Shown here piece by piece: positions 38,950 through 47,699 of a DNA stretch of 64,000 nucleotides (the stretch's first letter is position 1; the number at the start of each line of letters is the position of its first letter). The stretch spans positions 62,001 to 126,000 of the forward strand of contig NZ_SLZL01000011.1 of NCBI RefSeq assembly GCF_004342605.1. Direction: 5' to 3'. The position numbers were made by a program, and so were the translations under genes. Below the pieces are notes generated by a model. That model made no database searches and was not told the origin of the DNA. It saw only the letters and a program-made list of their open reading frames with translations. This DNA is from Caulobacter sp. BK020. GTDB lineage: Bacteria > Pseudomonadota > Alphaproteobacteria > Caulobacterales > Caulobacteraceae.

Positions 38950-40056
38950 ATGGCCGCCGCCTCGAACAAGAAGCTTGTCCCCCTGATCGTCGGCGGCGCG
39001 GCCGTCCTCGCGCTGTTGGTAGGCGGCGGGCTGTGGTTCATCGACAAGCAGCGCTACGAAACCACCGACAACGCCTTCGTCCAGGCCGACACCGTGCAGG
39101 TCAGCCCGCAGGTGTCGGGCTATGTCGCCGAGGTGCTGGTGGCCGACAACCAGCGGGTCGAGGCCGGCCAGGTCGTCGCCCGCATCGACCCCGCCCCGCT
39201 GCAGGCCAAGCTGGACCAGGCGATCGCCAACGCCCAGGCCCTGGAAGCCGCCATCAAGGGCGTCGACGACAAGGCCGTCCTCGAGCAGGCGATGATCGCC
39301 CAGCGCGCCGCCGGCGTGGCCAGCGCCCAGGCCGACCAGGGCCGGGCCAAGGCCGATCTGATCCGCTACGACGCCCTGGCCAAGCAGGGCTGGGTCTCGA
39401 CCCAGAAGGTCCAGACCACCCAGGCCAGCGCCGCCCAGTCGGCGGCCGCCGTGCAGAGCGCCCAGGCGGCCCTGGAGGCCGAGCGCCGCGCCGCCCAGTC
39501 GCTGGGCTCGGCCCGCGCCCAGACCGTGGCCCAGGCGGCCGCGGCCAGGGCCGCCGTCGAACAGGCCCGCATCGACCTGGACCGCACCGTGATCCGCGCG
39601 CCCGTCGCCGGCGTGGTCGGCGCCCGCTCGGTGCGCCCGGGCCAGCTGGTGCAGCCGGGCGTGGCCCTGATGGCGGTCGTGCCGGTCGGCCAGGGCTATA
39701 TCGTCGCCAATTTCAAGGAGACCCAGGTCGCTCGCCTGCGCGTGGGCCAGCCGGTCGAGATCAAGGCCGACGCCTTCGGCAAGAACGTGATCCACGGCAA
39801 GCTGGACAGCTTCGCCCCGGCCACCGGCCAGGAGTTCGCCCTGATCCCGGTCGAGAACGCCGTGGGCAACTTCACCAAGATCACCCAGCGCCTGCCGGTC
39901 AAGATCGTGGTCGACAAGTCGCCGCTGGGCTCGGCCCTGCGCCCCGGCCTGTCGGTCGACGTCAAGGTCGACGTCCGCGATCGCTCGGGCCCGACCTTCG
40001 CAGAGGCCGGCCTGCCCAATGCGGCCCAGTACGCCCAGCAGGGCCAGGCGCGCTAG
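38950..40056 (+). CDS. EmrA/HlyD-type membrane fusion protein
   Basis: Periplasmic adaptor of 368 residues linking a DHA2 inner-membrane pump to an outer-membrane channel. N-terminal single membrane helix (KLVPLIVGGAAVLALLVGGG). Then the lipoyl/biotinyl half-motif VSGYVAEVLVADNQRVEAGQ, a long Ala/Gln-rich alpha-hairpin (about residues 80-200) and the second half-motif RTVIRAPVAGVVGARSVRPG. Followed 22 bp later by the MFS pump. A palindromic operator lies upstream. It belongs to the EmrA class rather than RND adaptors because of the pump partner. Exported compound unknown. Confidence 0.93.
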   Translation: MAAASNKKLVPLIVGGAAVLALLVGGGLWFIDKQRYETTDNAFVQADTVQVSPQVSGYVAEVLVADNQRVEAGQVVARIDPAPLQAKLDQAIANAQALEAAIKGVDDKAVLEQAMIAQRAAGVASAQADQGRAKADLIRYDALAKQGWVSTQKVQTTQASAAQSAAAVQSAQAALEAERRAAQSLGSARAQTVAQAAAARAAVEQARIDLDRTVIRAPVAGVVGARSVRPGQLVQPGVALMAVVPVGQGYIVANFKETQVARLRVGQPVEIKADAFGKNVIHGKLDSFAPATGQEFALIPVENAVGNFTKITQRLPVKIVVDKSPLGSALRPGLSVDVKVDVRDRSGPTFAEAGLPNAAQYAQQGQAR

Positions 40057-40078
40057 GGCGCGGTCCGGGTTCGCCGCC

Positions 40079-41695
40079 ATGACCGACGCCGCCCTCCCCG
40101 CCCCCTCCGCACCGCCCGCCGCGAGGCCGGCGACCGCCCCGTCTTCGACTCAAGGGGTCGACTGGAACAAGCTGCTCCTGGGCTTCGGGGCCATGGTCAT
40201 CGGCCAGTTCATGGCCATCCTCGACATCCAGATCGTGGCGGCTTCGCTGCCGCAGATCCAGGCCGGGGTGGGCGCCAGCGCCGATCAGGTCAGCTGGATC
40301 CAGACCGCCTACCTGATCCCCGAGGTCGTGATGATCCCGCTGTCGGGATACCTGTCGCGGCTGTGGGGCACCCAGCGGGTCTATCTGATCTCGTGCGCCG
40401 GCTTCGTAGTCATGAGCGTGCTGACGGGCCTGTCCTCGTCGATCGACATGATGATCCTGACCCGGGCCCTGCAAGGCTTCATCGGCGGGGCGATGATCCC
40501 GACGGTGTTCGCCGTGGCCTTCACCGCCTTCCCGCCCGAGCGGCGCATCACCGCCAGCGTGATCATGGGCCTGATCGTCACGCTGGCCCCGACGGTCGGC
40601 CCGACCCTGGGCGGCCACCTAACCGAATGGCTCAGCTGGCGCTGGCTGTTCTTCATCAACGTGCCGACTGGCCTGATCGTGCTGTTCGGCGTGGCCCGCT
40701 GGGGCCAGTTCGACAAGGGCGACCCCAGCCTGGCCAAGGGCTTCGACTGGTTCGGCCTGGCGGTGATGGCCACCTTCCTGATGAGCATGCAGTTCGTGCT
40801 GGAGGAGGGCTCCAAGGACGGCTGGTTCGAGGACAGCGGCATCCTGGGCCTGACCGTGCTGGCCTGCGTCACCGGCGCGGTCTTCATCTGGCGCTCGCTC
40901 AGCTACCGCAACCCGATCGTCGAGCTGCGCGCCTTCGCCAACCGCAACTTCTCGATCGGCGTGATGATGACGGCGGTGTCGGGGGCCAGCCTGTTCGGCG
41001 GCACCTTCCTGCTGCCGCAGTTCCTGGGCCGGGTGCGGCACTATTCGGCCTCGGAGGTCGGCACCACCATGGTGGTCTCGGGCCTGTCGATGTTCGCCAC
41101 CGGCCCGATGGCCGGCCGGCTGGTGCGCCAGATGGACCCCCGAATCCCGATGTTCATCGGCTTCATGCTGGCGGGCTTCGGCATGTACATGGCCCACGGC
41201 GTGACCAAGGACTGGGGCTTCTGGGAGTTCGCCGGGGTCCAGGCCTGCCGGGGCGTGGGGGTGATGATCGCCATGATCGCCACCCAGCAGGTGACGATGA
41301 GCACCCTGCCTCCGCACATGGTCAAGAACGCCTCGGGCCTGGTCAACCTGTCGCGCAACACCGGCGGCGCGATCGGCCTGGCCCTGCTGGCCACGACGAT
41401 CACCAACCAGACGGCGCTCTACTACATGGGCCTGTCGGACGAGATGGGCCAGGGCGACGCCCGGATCGCCGGCATGATGCAGGGTCTGGCCGCCCGCATG
41501 GCCCAACTGGGTGTCGCCGACCCCGACGGCGCGGCGCGCAAGGCGATCGGCGGCATGCTGAGCCAGCAGGCCACGGTGCTGGCGTTCGGCGACAGCTTCA
41601 CCCTACTGGCCTACGGCTGCTTCGTCGCCGCCGCCGTCTCGCTGTTGGCCAAGCCGGTCAAGAACGCCCCTCCTCCACCTTCGGACGCCCATTGA
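40079..41695 (+). CDS. DHA2-family (EmrB-type, 14-TM) MFS drug exporter
   Basis: Proton-driven exporter of 538 residues. About 14 hydrophobic helices; first helix motif FMAILDIQIVAASLPQIQ (the LDxTIVNVALP equivalent of DHA2), DQVSWIQTAYLIPEVVMIPL, motif A-like SGYLSRLWGTQRVYL and the motif C-like TLAPTVGPTLGGHLTEWLSW. These match EmrB. It works with the adjacent HlyD protein as a tripartite pump; the outer-membrane protein is not encoded here. The start is the ATG giving MTDAALPAP; the frame is open upstream but overlaps the hlyD stop region without a ribosome site. Confidence 0.93.
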   Translation: MTDAALPAPSAPPAARPATAPSSTQGVDWNKLLLGFGAMVIGQFMAILDIQIVAASLPQIQAGVGASADQVSWIQTAYLIPEVVMIPLSGYLSRLWGTQRVYLISCAGFVVMSVLTGLSSSIDMMILTRALQGFIGGAMIPTVFAVAFTAFPPERRITASVIMGLIVTLAPTVGPTLGGHLTEWLSWRWLFFINVPTGLIVLFGVARWGQFDKGDPSLAKGFDWFGLAVMATFLMSMQFVLEEGSKDGWFEDSGILGLTVLACVTGAVFIWRSLSYRNPIVELRAFANRNFSIGVMMTAVSGASLFGGTFLLPQFLGRVRHYSASEVGTTMVVSGLSMFATGPMAGRLVRQMDPRIPMFIGFMLAGFGMYMAHGVTKDWGFWEFAGVQACRGVGVMIAMIATQQVTMSTLPPHMVKNASGLVNLSRNTGGAIGLALLATTITNQTALYYMGLSDEMGQGDARIAGMMQGLAARMAQLGVADPDGAARKAIGGMLSQQATVLAFGDSFTLLAYGCFVAAAVSLLAKPVKNAPPPPSDAH

Positions 41696-41725
41696 TGCCC
41701 ATCCAAAAACCGCTGGGGGCCGCCC

Positions 41726-42334
41726 ATGCCTAGAGTCGCCGGACAGATCGATGTCGCCAAGACCGAAGCCATTCTCGACGCCGCCGTCGAGGTGATCGGC
41801 CAGCGCGGCCTGGGCGCGCCGATGGAGGCCATCGCCAAGCGGGCGGGCGTCTCCAAGCAGACCGTCTACAACCACTACGGCTCCAAGGCCGAGCTGGTCC
41901 GGGCTCTGATGGCCCGGCGCGTGGCGGCGATCACCGCCCCGCTGCGGGAATCCGGCGCGATCGACAATCCGGGCGAGGCGCTGGAGGCCTATGCCCGCTC
42001 GATGCTGGAGACGGTGACCACCACCAAGAGCTATTCGATCCTGCGGGTGATCATCCAGGGCGCCGGCGAAATGCCCGACGTGGCCCAGGAGGTGTTCGAG
42101 GCCGGGCCGCGCCAGGCGCGCCGCCAGCTGGCGGCCTTCCTGGAGATGGAGACCCAGCTCGGCCGCCTGAAGGTCGAGGACTTCGATCAGGCGGCCGAGT
42201 TCTTCTCGGGCATGGTCATGGGCCACAGCCAGCTGCGCGCCCTGCTGCGCCTGCCGTCCGACAAGACGACGGCGGAGTTCGACGGCGTCGCCCGAGAAGC
42301 CGCCCAGCGCTTCATGCGGGCCTACGCACCGTAG
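41726..42334 (+). CDS. TetR/AcrR-family transcriptional repressor
   Basis: 202 residues. The N-terminal helix-turn-helix is TEAILDAAVEVIGQRGLGAP and MEAIAKRAGVSKQTVYNHYGSKAELV, followed by an all-helical ligand domain with a TetR_C-type RRQLAAFLEMETQLGRLKV segment. It ends the HlyD-MFS operon (30 bp after the pump), so it is likely an autoregulated repressor of the pump acting at the palindrome 38,862-38,877. It converges with fabI 5 bp later. Ligand unknown. Confidence 0.93.
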   Translation: MPRVAGQIDVAKTEAILDAAVEVIGQRGLGAPMEAIAKRAGVSKQTVYNHYGSKAELVRALMARRVAAITAPLRESGAIDNPGEALEAYARSMLETVTTTKSYSILRVIIQGAGEMPDVAQEVFEAGPRQARRQLAAFLEMETQLGRLKVEDFDQAAEFFSGMVMGHSQLRALLRLPSDKTTAEFDGVAREAAQRFMRAYAP

Positions 42335-42339
42335 AGGGT

Positions 42340-43155
42340 TTAGCCTTCCACCTCGTCGGGCATGCCCATCATGTGGAAGCCCGCATCGACGTGAACCACC
42401 TCGCCGGTGGTGGAGCGGCCCAGGTCGGAGACTAGCCACAGGGCGGCGCCGGCGACGCCTTCCATCGAGGTGTCTTCCTTCATGGCGCTGAAGGCCCGGC
42501 CCTGGGCGATCATGCCACGGCCGCCGGCGATGCCGGCCAGGGCCAGGGTGCGCATGGCACCGGCCGAGATGGCGTTGCAGCGGATGCCCTTGGGACCCAG
42601 GTCGCGGGCGATGTAGCGGGTCGCCGCCTCCAGGGCCGCCTTGGCCACGCCCATGGTGTTGTAGTTGGGGATGGTCCGCTCCGACCCCAGATAGGTCATG
42701 GTGATCAGCGAGCCGCCGTTCGGCATCAGCTTGGCGGCGCGCTTGGCGACATCCACGAAGCTGAAGGCCGAGATGTTCATGGCCATCAGGAAGCCGTCGC
42801 GCGTGGTGTTGTCGACGAACGAGCCCTTCAGTTCGTCCTTGTTGGCGAAGGCCACCGAGTGGACCACGAAGTCGATCGTGCCGAACTTTTCCTCGATGGC
42901 GGCGAAGGCGGCGTCCATCGAAGCGTCGTCGGTGACGTCGGCCGGGACCAGGGTGGTGACGCCGATGCTTTCGGCCAGGGGTCGCACGCGGCGCTCCAGG
43001 GCCTCGCCCTGATAGGTGAAGATCATCTCGGCGCCCTGGGCGGCGAGCTGCGAGGCGATGCCCCAGGCGATGGAGTTGTGGTTGGCCACGCCCATGACGA
43101 GGCCCTTCTTGCCCCGCATCAGCTCGCCCTTGGGGAATGCGTAGTCGTCGGCCAT
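42340..43155 (-). CDS. fabI: FabI, NADH-dependent enoyl-ACP reductase
   Basis: Last step of the type-II fatty-acid elongation cycle; 271 residues. The SDR-type fold begins LMRGKKGLVMGVANHNSIAW (GxxxxxSIA cofactor motif). SVAFANKDELKGSFVDNTTR and the active-site YNTMGVAKAALEA (Tyr-x6-Lys, as in FabI) follow, then PKGIRCNAISAGAMRTLALA. It is the likely triclosan and isoniazid-type target. It lies at the 3' end of a fabA-fabB-GT41-like-fabI unit, 62 bp after the glycosyltransferase-like gene. Confidence 0.96.
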   Translation of the reverse strand: MADDYAFPKGELMRGKKGLVMGVANHNSIAWGIASQLAAQGAEMIFTYQGEALERRVRPLAESIGVTTLVPADVTDDASMDAAFAAIEEKFGTIDFVVHSVAFANKDELKGSFVDNTTRDGFLMAMNISAFSFVDVAKRAAKLMPNGGSLITMTYLGSERTIPNYNTMGVAKAALEAATRYIARDLGPKGIRCNAISAGAMRTLALAGIAGGRGMIAQGRAFSAMKEDTSMEGVAGAALWLVSDLGRSTTGEVVHVDAGFHMMGMPDEVEG

Positions 43156-43217
43156 GGCTTGGCTCTCCTGGAATCCTTGAGCGCTAGCTAGCAGGACGGG
43201 TCCGCCTACGGAACCCT

Positions 43218-45167
43218 TCAGACGGGGTCGATGTCGAAGCCGTCATGCGGCAGATCCGCGACCAGGCGCAGCGTCATCGTCTCGAAAGCGTCCTCGAGGC
43301 GGTCGGTGAAGGCCGCCGGATCGAACACCGCCGTCGCGCCCAAGGCCTTGCCCAGGCGGACTTTCAGCGCTTGCAGGGCGGCGCGGTCGCCGGCCAGGCG
43401 GACCGCGGCGGCGACATAGGCCTCGACGTCGGCCGCGATCAGGTCCCGCAGGCCCAGGGACGCCAGCAGGCTGGCGGCCACTCGGCTGGCGAAGCTCTCG
43501 CCCGGCAAGGTCAGCAGCGGGACGCCCTTGCCCAGGGCGTCGCTCGCCGTGGTGTGGGCCCCATAGGGCCAAGTGTCGAGCATCAGATCGGCCAGGCCTT
43601 GGCGCGCCAGGTGTTCGGCATGCGGCGCCGGAGCGGCGAACACCAGGCGAGCCGGCTCGACGCCCGCCTGTCGCGCCCTCGCCCGCAGATTGTCCGCGAC
43701 GCCGGGCGAGCCCTCGTACAGCCACAGCACCGTATTCGGCGCCCGGTCCAGGATCGCCATCCAGGCGGCGAAGACCTCCGGCGTGATCTTGGTCGGATTG
43801 TTCAGGCAACCGAACACGACGGCGTCGTCCGGCAGGCCCGCGGCCCGGCGAGCCGGCGACGGGACGCCCGGCGACGGGACGTCGTTGGGCTGATAGAGCG
43901 GCAGGCGAACCACCGCCTCGCTCCAGTCGGCCTCGGCCCCAGGCGGCAGAACCACCGGGTCGGCGATCACGTAGTCGACATAGGCGCTGGCCAGGGTGCC
44001 GGGATAGCCCAACCAGCTGACCTGAACCGGCGCGGCGCGATGGGCCAGAATCCCAGGCCGGCCATCCTGTGTGTAGCCCTTCAGGTCCACGAGGATATCG
44101 ACGCCCAGCGCCCTGGCCAGGGCCGCGACCTGGGCGTCGGACATCTGGCGCACGTCGATCCGACGATCCAGCGCCGCGTCGATCCGTCGGCGCAGCGGTC
44201 CGCCCAGGTCGGGGCCGTAGGACAGGGCGACGATCTGAAATCGCGCCCGGTTGTGCGCTTCCAGGACGCCGGCCAGCAATCGGGCGGTGGCGTGGTCGTG
44301 CAGATCGGCCGACAGATAGGCCACCAGCACTTGGCTTCCGGGTATGGGCCGCTCAACCGGCATCGGGACGGCGGGAGGAGCGGCCAGGCTGGCGGCGACG
44401 CGATGCAGCGCCGGGTCGTCGAAGGCCGACAGGGCCGCGAACGGGCCGATGGCCGGCCGCCCCGCCGCCAGCTCAGCCCGGATCGCCGCCAGCAGGGCCG
44501 CGTCGTCGCGCCAGTCGCAGACCTGGCGTCGGGCGTGCAGCAGGTCGCCCAGGGCGCGAGGATGGCGGGGATCCAGGGCGACGACCCGCTCCAGGTCGCG
44601 CGCCGCCTCGCCCGGCCGGCCCAGCAGCATCAGCAGCGCCGCGCGGTTGGCCAGGGCCTGAGGGTAGTCCGGCGCGGCGGCGCAGGCCTGGTCATGGGCG
44701 GCCAGAGCCAGCTCGAACCGTCGCAGGTCGGACAGCGCCACGCCGCGATTGCACAGGGCGTCGACGAAGCCGGGCGAAGCGGCCAGGGCCTTGTCATAGG
44801 TCGCCAGCGCCTCCGCCGGACGGCCCAGGCGGCGAAGGGCCACGCCCCGGGCGTTGAGCACCGTCGCATTGTCCGGATCGCGGGCCAAGGCCGCGTCGCT
44901 GGCCGCCAAGGCCTCGTCGTCGCGGCCCAGCGCGACCAGGGCGGCGGCCCGGGCCGACAGCACGCCGGCGCGGACCGGATCCAGCGCCAGGGCCCGGTCC
45001 AGGGCCGCCAGGGCCGAGGCCGGGTCGCCCAGGGCCAGGCGCGCCGCGCCCAGCAGGTGCCAGGCTTCGACCGAGCCCGGATCGTCGGCCGCCACCTGCT
45101 CGCACAGAGCGGCGGCCTCGGCCATGCGGCCGCCACGGTAGAGATCGTAGGCCTTGCGGGCGGTCAT
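43218..45167 (-). CDS. TPR protein with O-GlcNAc-transferase-like (GT41/SPINDLY) catalytic domain
   Basis: 649 residues. The first ~210 form about six tetratricopeptide repeats (for example ASALAALDRALALDPVRAGV, AEALATYDKALAASPGFVDA). The rest matches the GT41 fold: LVAYLSADLHDHATARLLAG, HRAAPVQVSWLGYPGTL, LNNPTKITPEVFAAWMAIL (Lys equivalent to the UDP-binding lysine of OGT), NTVLWLYEGSPGV, and DTWPYGAHTTASDALGKGVP followed by LPGESFASRVAASLL. All OGT-type key segments are present, so it is probably an active protein O-glycosyltransferase in the cytoplasm; target and sugar unknown. It lies inside a fatty-acid operon, 27 bp after fabB. It differs in context from the flagellin glycosyltransferase FlmG. 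Confidence 0.88.
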   Translation of the reverse strand: MTARKAYDLYRGGRMAEAAALCEQVAADDPGSVEAWHLLGAARLALGDPASALAALDRALALDPVRAGVLSARAAALVALGRDDEALAASDAALARDPDNATVLNARGVALRRLGRPAEALATYDKALAASPGFVDALCNRGVALSDLRRFELALAAHDQACAAAPDYPQALANRAALLMLLGRPGEAARDLERVVALDPRHPRALGDLLHARRQVCDWRDDAALLAAIRAELAAGRPAIGPFAALSAFDDPALHRVAASLAAPPAVPMPVERPIPGSQVLVAYLSADLHDHATARLLAGVLEAHNRARFQIVALSYGPDLGGPLRRRIDAALDRRIDVRQMSDAQVAALARALGVDILVDLKGYTQDGRPGILAHRAAPVQVSWLGYPGTLASAYVDYVIADPVVLPPGAEADWSEAVVRLPLYQPNDVPSPGVPSPARRAAGLPDDAVVFGCLNNPTKITPEVFAAWMAILDRAPNTVLWLYEGSPGVADNLRARARQAGVEPARLVFAAPAPHAEHLARQGLADLMLDTWPYGAHTTASDALGKGVPLLTLPGESFASRVAASLLASLGLRDLIAADVEAYVAAAVRLAGDRAALQALKVRLGKALGATAVFDPAAFTDRLEDAFETMTLRLVADLPHDGFDIDPV

Positions 45168-45194
45168 CGGGGATCCGGGAACCGCCGCGCCGGG

Positions 45195-46409
45195 TCAGTC
45201 GGCCTTGCTGAAGATCAGCGTGCCGTTGGTGCCGCCGAACCCGAAGCTGTTGGACATCACCGTGGTCAGCGGCTTGTCGGAGCGCTCCAGCAGGATCGGC
45301 AGGTCGGCGAACTCGGGGTCGAGGTTTTCGATATGGGCGCTCTGGGCGGCGAAGCCGTCGTCGAGCATCAGGATCGAATAGATCGCCTCCTGCGCCCCGG
45401 CCGCGCCCAGGCTGTGGCCGGTCAGCGACTTGGTCGACGAGATCAGCGGAGCCTTGTCGCCGAACACGTCGCGCACCGCGCCCATCTCCTTGCTGTCGCC
45501 CACCGGCGTGGAGGTGCCGTGCGGGTTCAGGTAGTCGATGGTCCGGCCGCCGGCCTGGGCCATGGCGATCTTCATGCAGCGCGCCGCGCCCTCGCCCGAC
45601 GGGGCGACCATGTCGTAGCCGTCGGAATTGGCCGCGTAGCCGACCAGTTCGCCGTAGATCTTGGCTCCGCGCGCCTTGGCGTGCTCGTACTCTTCCAGCA
45701 CGACGATGCCGGCCCCGCCGGCGATCACGAAGCCGTCGCGGTCCTTGTCATAGGCGCGGCTGGCCACGGCCGGACGGTCGTTGAAGTTGCTGCTCATCGC
45801 GCCCATGGCGTCGAACAGGTTGGACAGCGTCCAGTCCAGCTCCTCGCAGCCGCCGGCGAAGACGATGTCCTGCTTGCCCATCTGGATCTGCTCGGCCCCG
45901 GCCCCGATGCAGTGGGCGCTGGTCGCGCAGGCCGAGCTGATCGAATAGTTGATCCCGCGGATCTTGAACCAGGTCGACAGCACGGCCGACGGGCCCGAGC
46001 ACATGGCCTTGGGCACGGCGAACGGACCGATGCGCTTGGGACCCCTTTCCCTCGTGGTGACCGCGGCCTCGGCGATCACCCGGGTCGACGGGCCGCCCGA
46101 GCCGACGATCAGGCCGGTGCGCTCGTCCGAGATCTTCGACTCCTCGAGGCCCGAATCCGCGATCGCCTGTTCCATGGCGATGTGGGCGTAGGCCATGCCG
46201 GGGGCCAGGAAGCGGGCGGCGCGGCGATCGACCAGCGACTCCCACTCGATGTTGGGGGCGGCATGGACCTGGCAACGGAAGCCCAGCTCGGCGTATTCCG
46301 GCGCGGAGACCACGCCCGACTTGGCTTCACGCAGTGAGGCGAGCACCTCATTGGCGTTGTTGCCGATGGACGAGACGATCCCCAGTCCGGTGACGACGAC
46401 GCGACGCAT
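45195..46409 (-). CDS. fabB: FabB, beta-ketoacyl-ACP synthase I
   Basis: Condensing enzyme that, with FabA, commits chains to unsaturated fatty acids; 404 residues. Starts [18 protein letters not shown] (behind AGAGGAT). The nucleophile is Cys161 in [18 protein letters not shown], and the two histidines lie in [11 protein letters not shown] and [15 protein letters not shown]. The C-terminus [15 protein letters not shown] is typical. The fabA-fabB adjacency and the residues around Cys161 favour FabB over FabF. It follows fabA by 66 bp. Confidence 0.95.
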   Translation of the reverse strand: MRRVVVTGLGIVSSIGNNANEVLASLREAKSGVVSAPEYAELGFRCQVHAAPNIEWESLVDRRAARFLAPGMAYAHIAMEQAIADSGLEESKISDERTGLIVGSGGPSTRVIAEAAVTTRERGPKRIGPFAVPKAMCSGPSAVLSTWFKIRGINYSISSACATSAHCIGAGAEQIQMGKQDIVFAGGCEELDWTLSNLFDAMGAMSSNFNDRPAVASRAYDKDRDGFVIAGGAGIVVLEEYEHAKARGAKIYGELVGYAANSDGYDMVAPSGEGAARCMKIAMAQAGGRTIDYLNPHGTSTPVGDSKEMGAVRDVFGDKAPLISSTKSLTGHSLGAAGAQEAIYSILMLDDGFAAQSAHIENLDPEFADLPILLERSDKPLTTVMSNSFGFGGTNGTLIFSKAD

Positions 46410-46475
46410 GAACAATCCTCTTTTCTTCCCCATGGTCCAGACGGGGCGGCTCTGGACGGCCGCCCTACAGGTGGA

Positions 46476-46991
46476 TCAAGACGCCATTTGGTCCGCGGTG
46501 AACAGACCGACCTTCAGGTCCTTGGCTTCGTAGATGGGCTTTCCGTCGGCCTCCACCACGCCATCGGCGATGCCCATGACCAGCTTGCGCATGATCACGC
46601 GCTTGAGATCGATCTTGTAGGTGACCCGTTTCACGTCCGGCGTGACCTGGCCGGTGAACTTCACCTCGCCCACGCCCAGGGCGCGGCCGCGGCCGGGGGC
46701 GCCCGACCAGCCCAGGAAGAAGCCGACCAGCTGCCACATGGCGTCCAGGCCCAGGCAGCCGGGCATGACCGGGTCGCCGATGAAGTGGCAGGCGAAGAAC
46801 CAGAGGTCGGGATTGATGTCGAACTCGGCCTCGACATAGCCCTTGCCATACTTGCCGCCCTCAGACTCGATGCGGACGATGCGGTCGAACATCAGCATCG
46901 GCGGCACGGGCAGCTGGGCGTTGCCGGGGCCGAACATCTCGCCGCGGCCACAGGCCAGGAGCTCGTCGAAGGTATAGGAACTTTGTTGCAT
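46476..46991 (-). CDS. fabA: FabA, 3-hydroxydecanoyl-ACP dehydratase/isomerase
   Basis: Hot-dog-fold enzyme of 171 residues that dehydrates and isomerises the C10 intermediate, starting unsaturated fatty-acid synthesis. Active-site His69 in [15 protein letters not shown] and Asp83 in [17 protein letters not shown] are both present, as is the [17 protein letters not shown]-terminus. First gene of the fabA-fabB-GT41-like-fabI unit. Upstream is a 15-bp palindrome (47029-47043); a promoter-like pair ends so close to the ATG that the mRNA might be leaderless. Confidence 0.97.
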   Translation of the reverse strand: MQQSSYTFDELLACGRGEMFGPGNAQLPVPPMLMFDRIVRIESEGGKYGKGYVEAEFDINPDLWFFACHFIGDPVMPGCLGLDAMWQLVGFFLGWSGAPGRGRALGVGEVKFTGQVTPDVKRVTYKIDLKRVIMRKLVMGIADGVVEADGKPIYEAKDLKVGLFTADQMAS

Positions 46992-46997
46992 GGCCTC

Positions 46998-47027
46998 GCC
47001 CTAGCACGGCGGCGGGCCGCGCCTCAA
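46998..47027 (-). promoter_or_regulatory. Possible fabA promoter
   Basis: Minus strand: TTGAGGC (47027-47021), 15-bp spacer (one longer than the usual range), GCTAGGGC (47005-46998). If used, transcription would begin at or very near the fabA ATG. Alternatively the real promoter lies further upstream. Confidence 0.35.
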
Positions 47028-47028
47028 T

Positions 47029-47043
47029 GTTACTTTCAGTAAC
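47029..47043. promoter_or_regulatory. Candidate operator before fabA
   Basis: GTTACT-TTC-AGTAAC, a perfect 6+6 inverted repeat in a GC-rich context, starting 38 bp upstream of the fabA ATG and directly abutting the possible -35. It is a good candidate for a fatty-acid-responsive repressor or activator site; the regulator is not encoded here. Confidence 0.5.
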
Positions 47044-47083
47044 GCCCGTGAACGCCCGGCGCTCCGGCGATGCGAAAACACCC

Positions 47084-47611
47084 CTATTCCTTGCACTGGA
47101 CCTGGGGGGCGGCCCCCCAGATCTCGGCCTGGGGAGCCCAGCCCGACTCGCCGCCCGCCTTCAGCTTGCACCAGCCCTTTTCACAACGGTCGAGATTGGC
47201 CGTCGAGCGTCCCGCCAGATAGGCCTCGACCCGGGCGTTCGCCTTGGGCTGGGCTCGCAGCGGCAAAGGCGTGGCCTGCACCCGCATGGCGGTGCGCCGC
47301 CCGTCGGTGGTGCGCTTGTGCACCCAGGCCAGGTTGCCTTCCGGATCGCAGATCCTGCGCCACTCGCGGGTTTCGGCCACCACCTGCACCGGCAGGCCCT
47401 TGACCTTGTAGATCCACAGCAGGCGGTGCGCCTCGTCGGGCCCGACGCGGGCGTTCACCTCGCCGTACTTCAGCGACACGTAACGCGGCACCTCCATGCC
47501 CGACGGCGTGACCTTCGGGGTCTGGGCCCAGGCCCCGCCGCCCAGGCTGGCCGAGCCGAGCGCGACCAGGGCCAGGGCGCCGAGCGAACGATGTTTGCGA
47601 TTCCTCGGCAT
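47084..47611 (-). CDS. Exported bacterial SH3-domain protein
   Basis: 175 residues with a signal peptide (residues 1-29, cleavage near AWAQ). Two SH3-like beta-barrels follow: SLKYGEVNARVGPDEAHRLL...WRRICDPEGNLAWVHKRTT and LPLRAQPKANARVEAYLAG...CEKGWCKLKAGGESGWAPQ. The pattern (VNARxGP, CDPEGNLAWVHK) is the SH3_4/DUF1058 type widespread in alphaproteobacteria, often next to a 2-hydroxyacid dehydrogenase as here. Probably binds a cell-wall or protein ligand in the periplasm. Three Cys may permit one disulfide (CEKGWC). Confidence 0.85.
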   Translation of the reverse strand: MPRNRKHRSLGALALVALGSASLGGGAWAQTPKVTPSGMEVPRYVSLKYGEVNARVGPDEAHRLLWIYKVKGLPVQVVAETREWRRICDPEGNLAWVHKRTTDGRRTAMRVQATPLPLRAQPKANARVEAYLAGRSTANLDRCEKGWCKLKAGGESGWAPQAEIWGAAPQVQCKE

Positions 47612-47699
47612 GTTGCTTGGCCCGATGGGGCCCCTTTGCTACAGATTTCGAACACCCGCCTGGGAAACACCCAATTGGGGAAGGCTTTTCGAACCGCTC

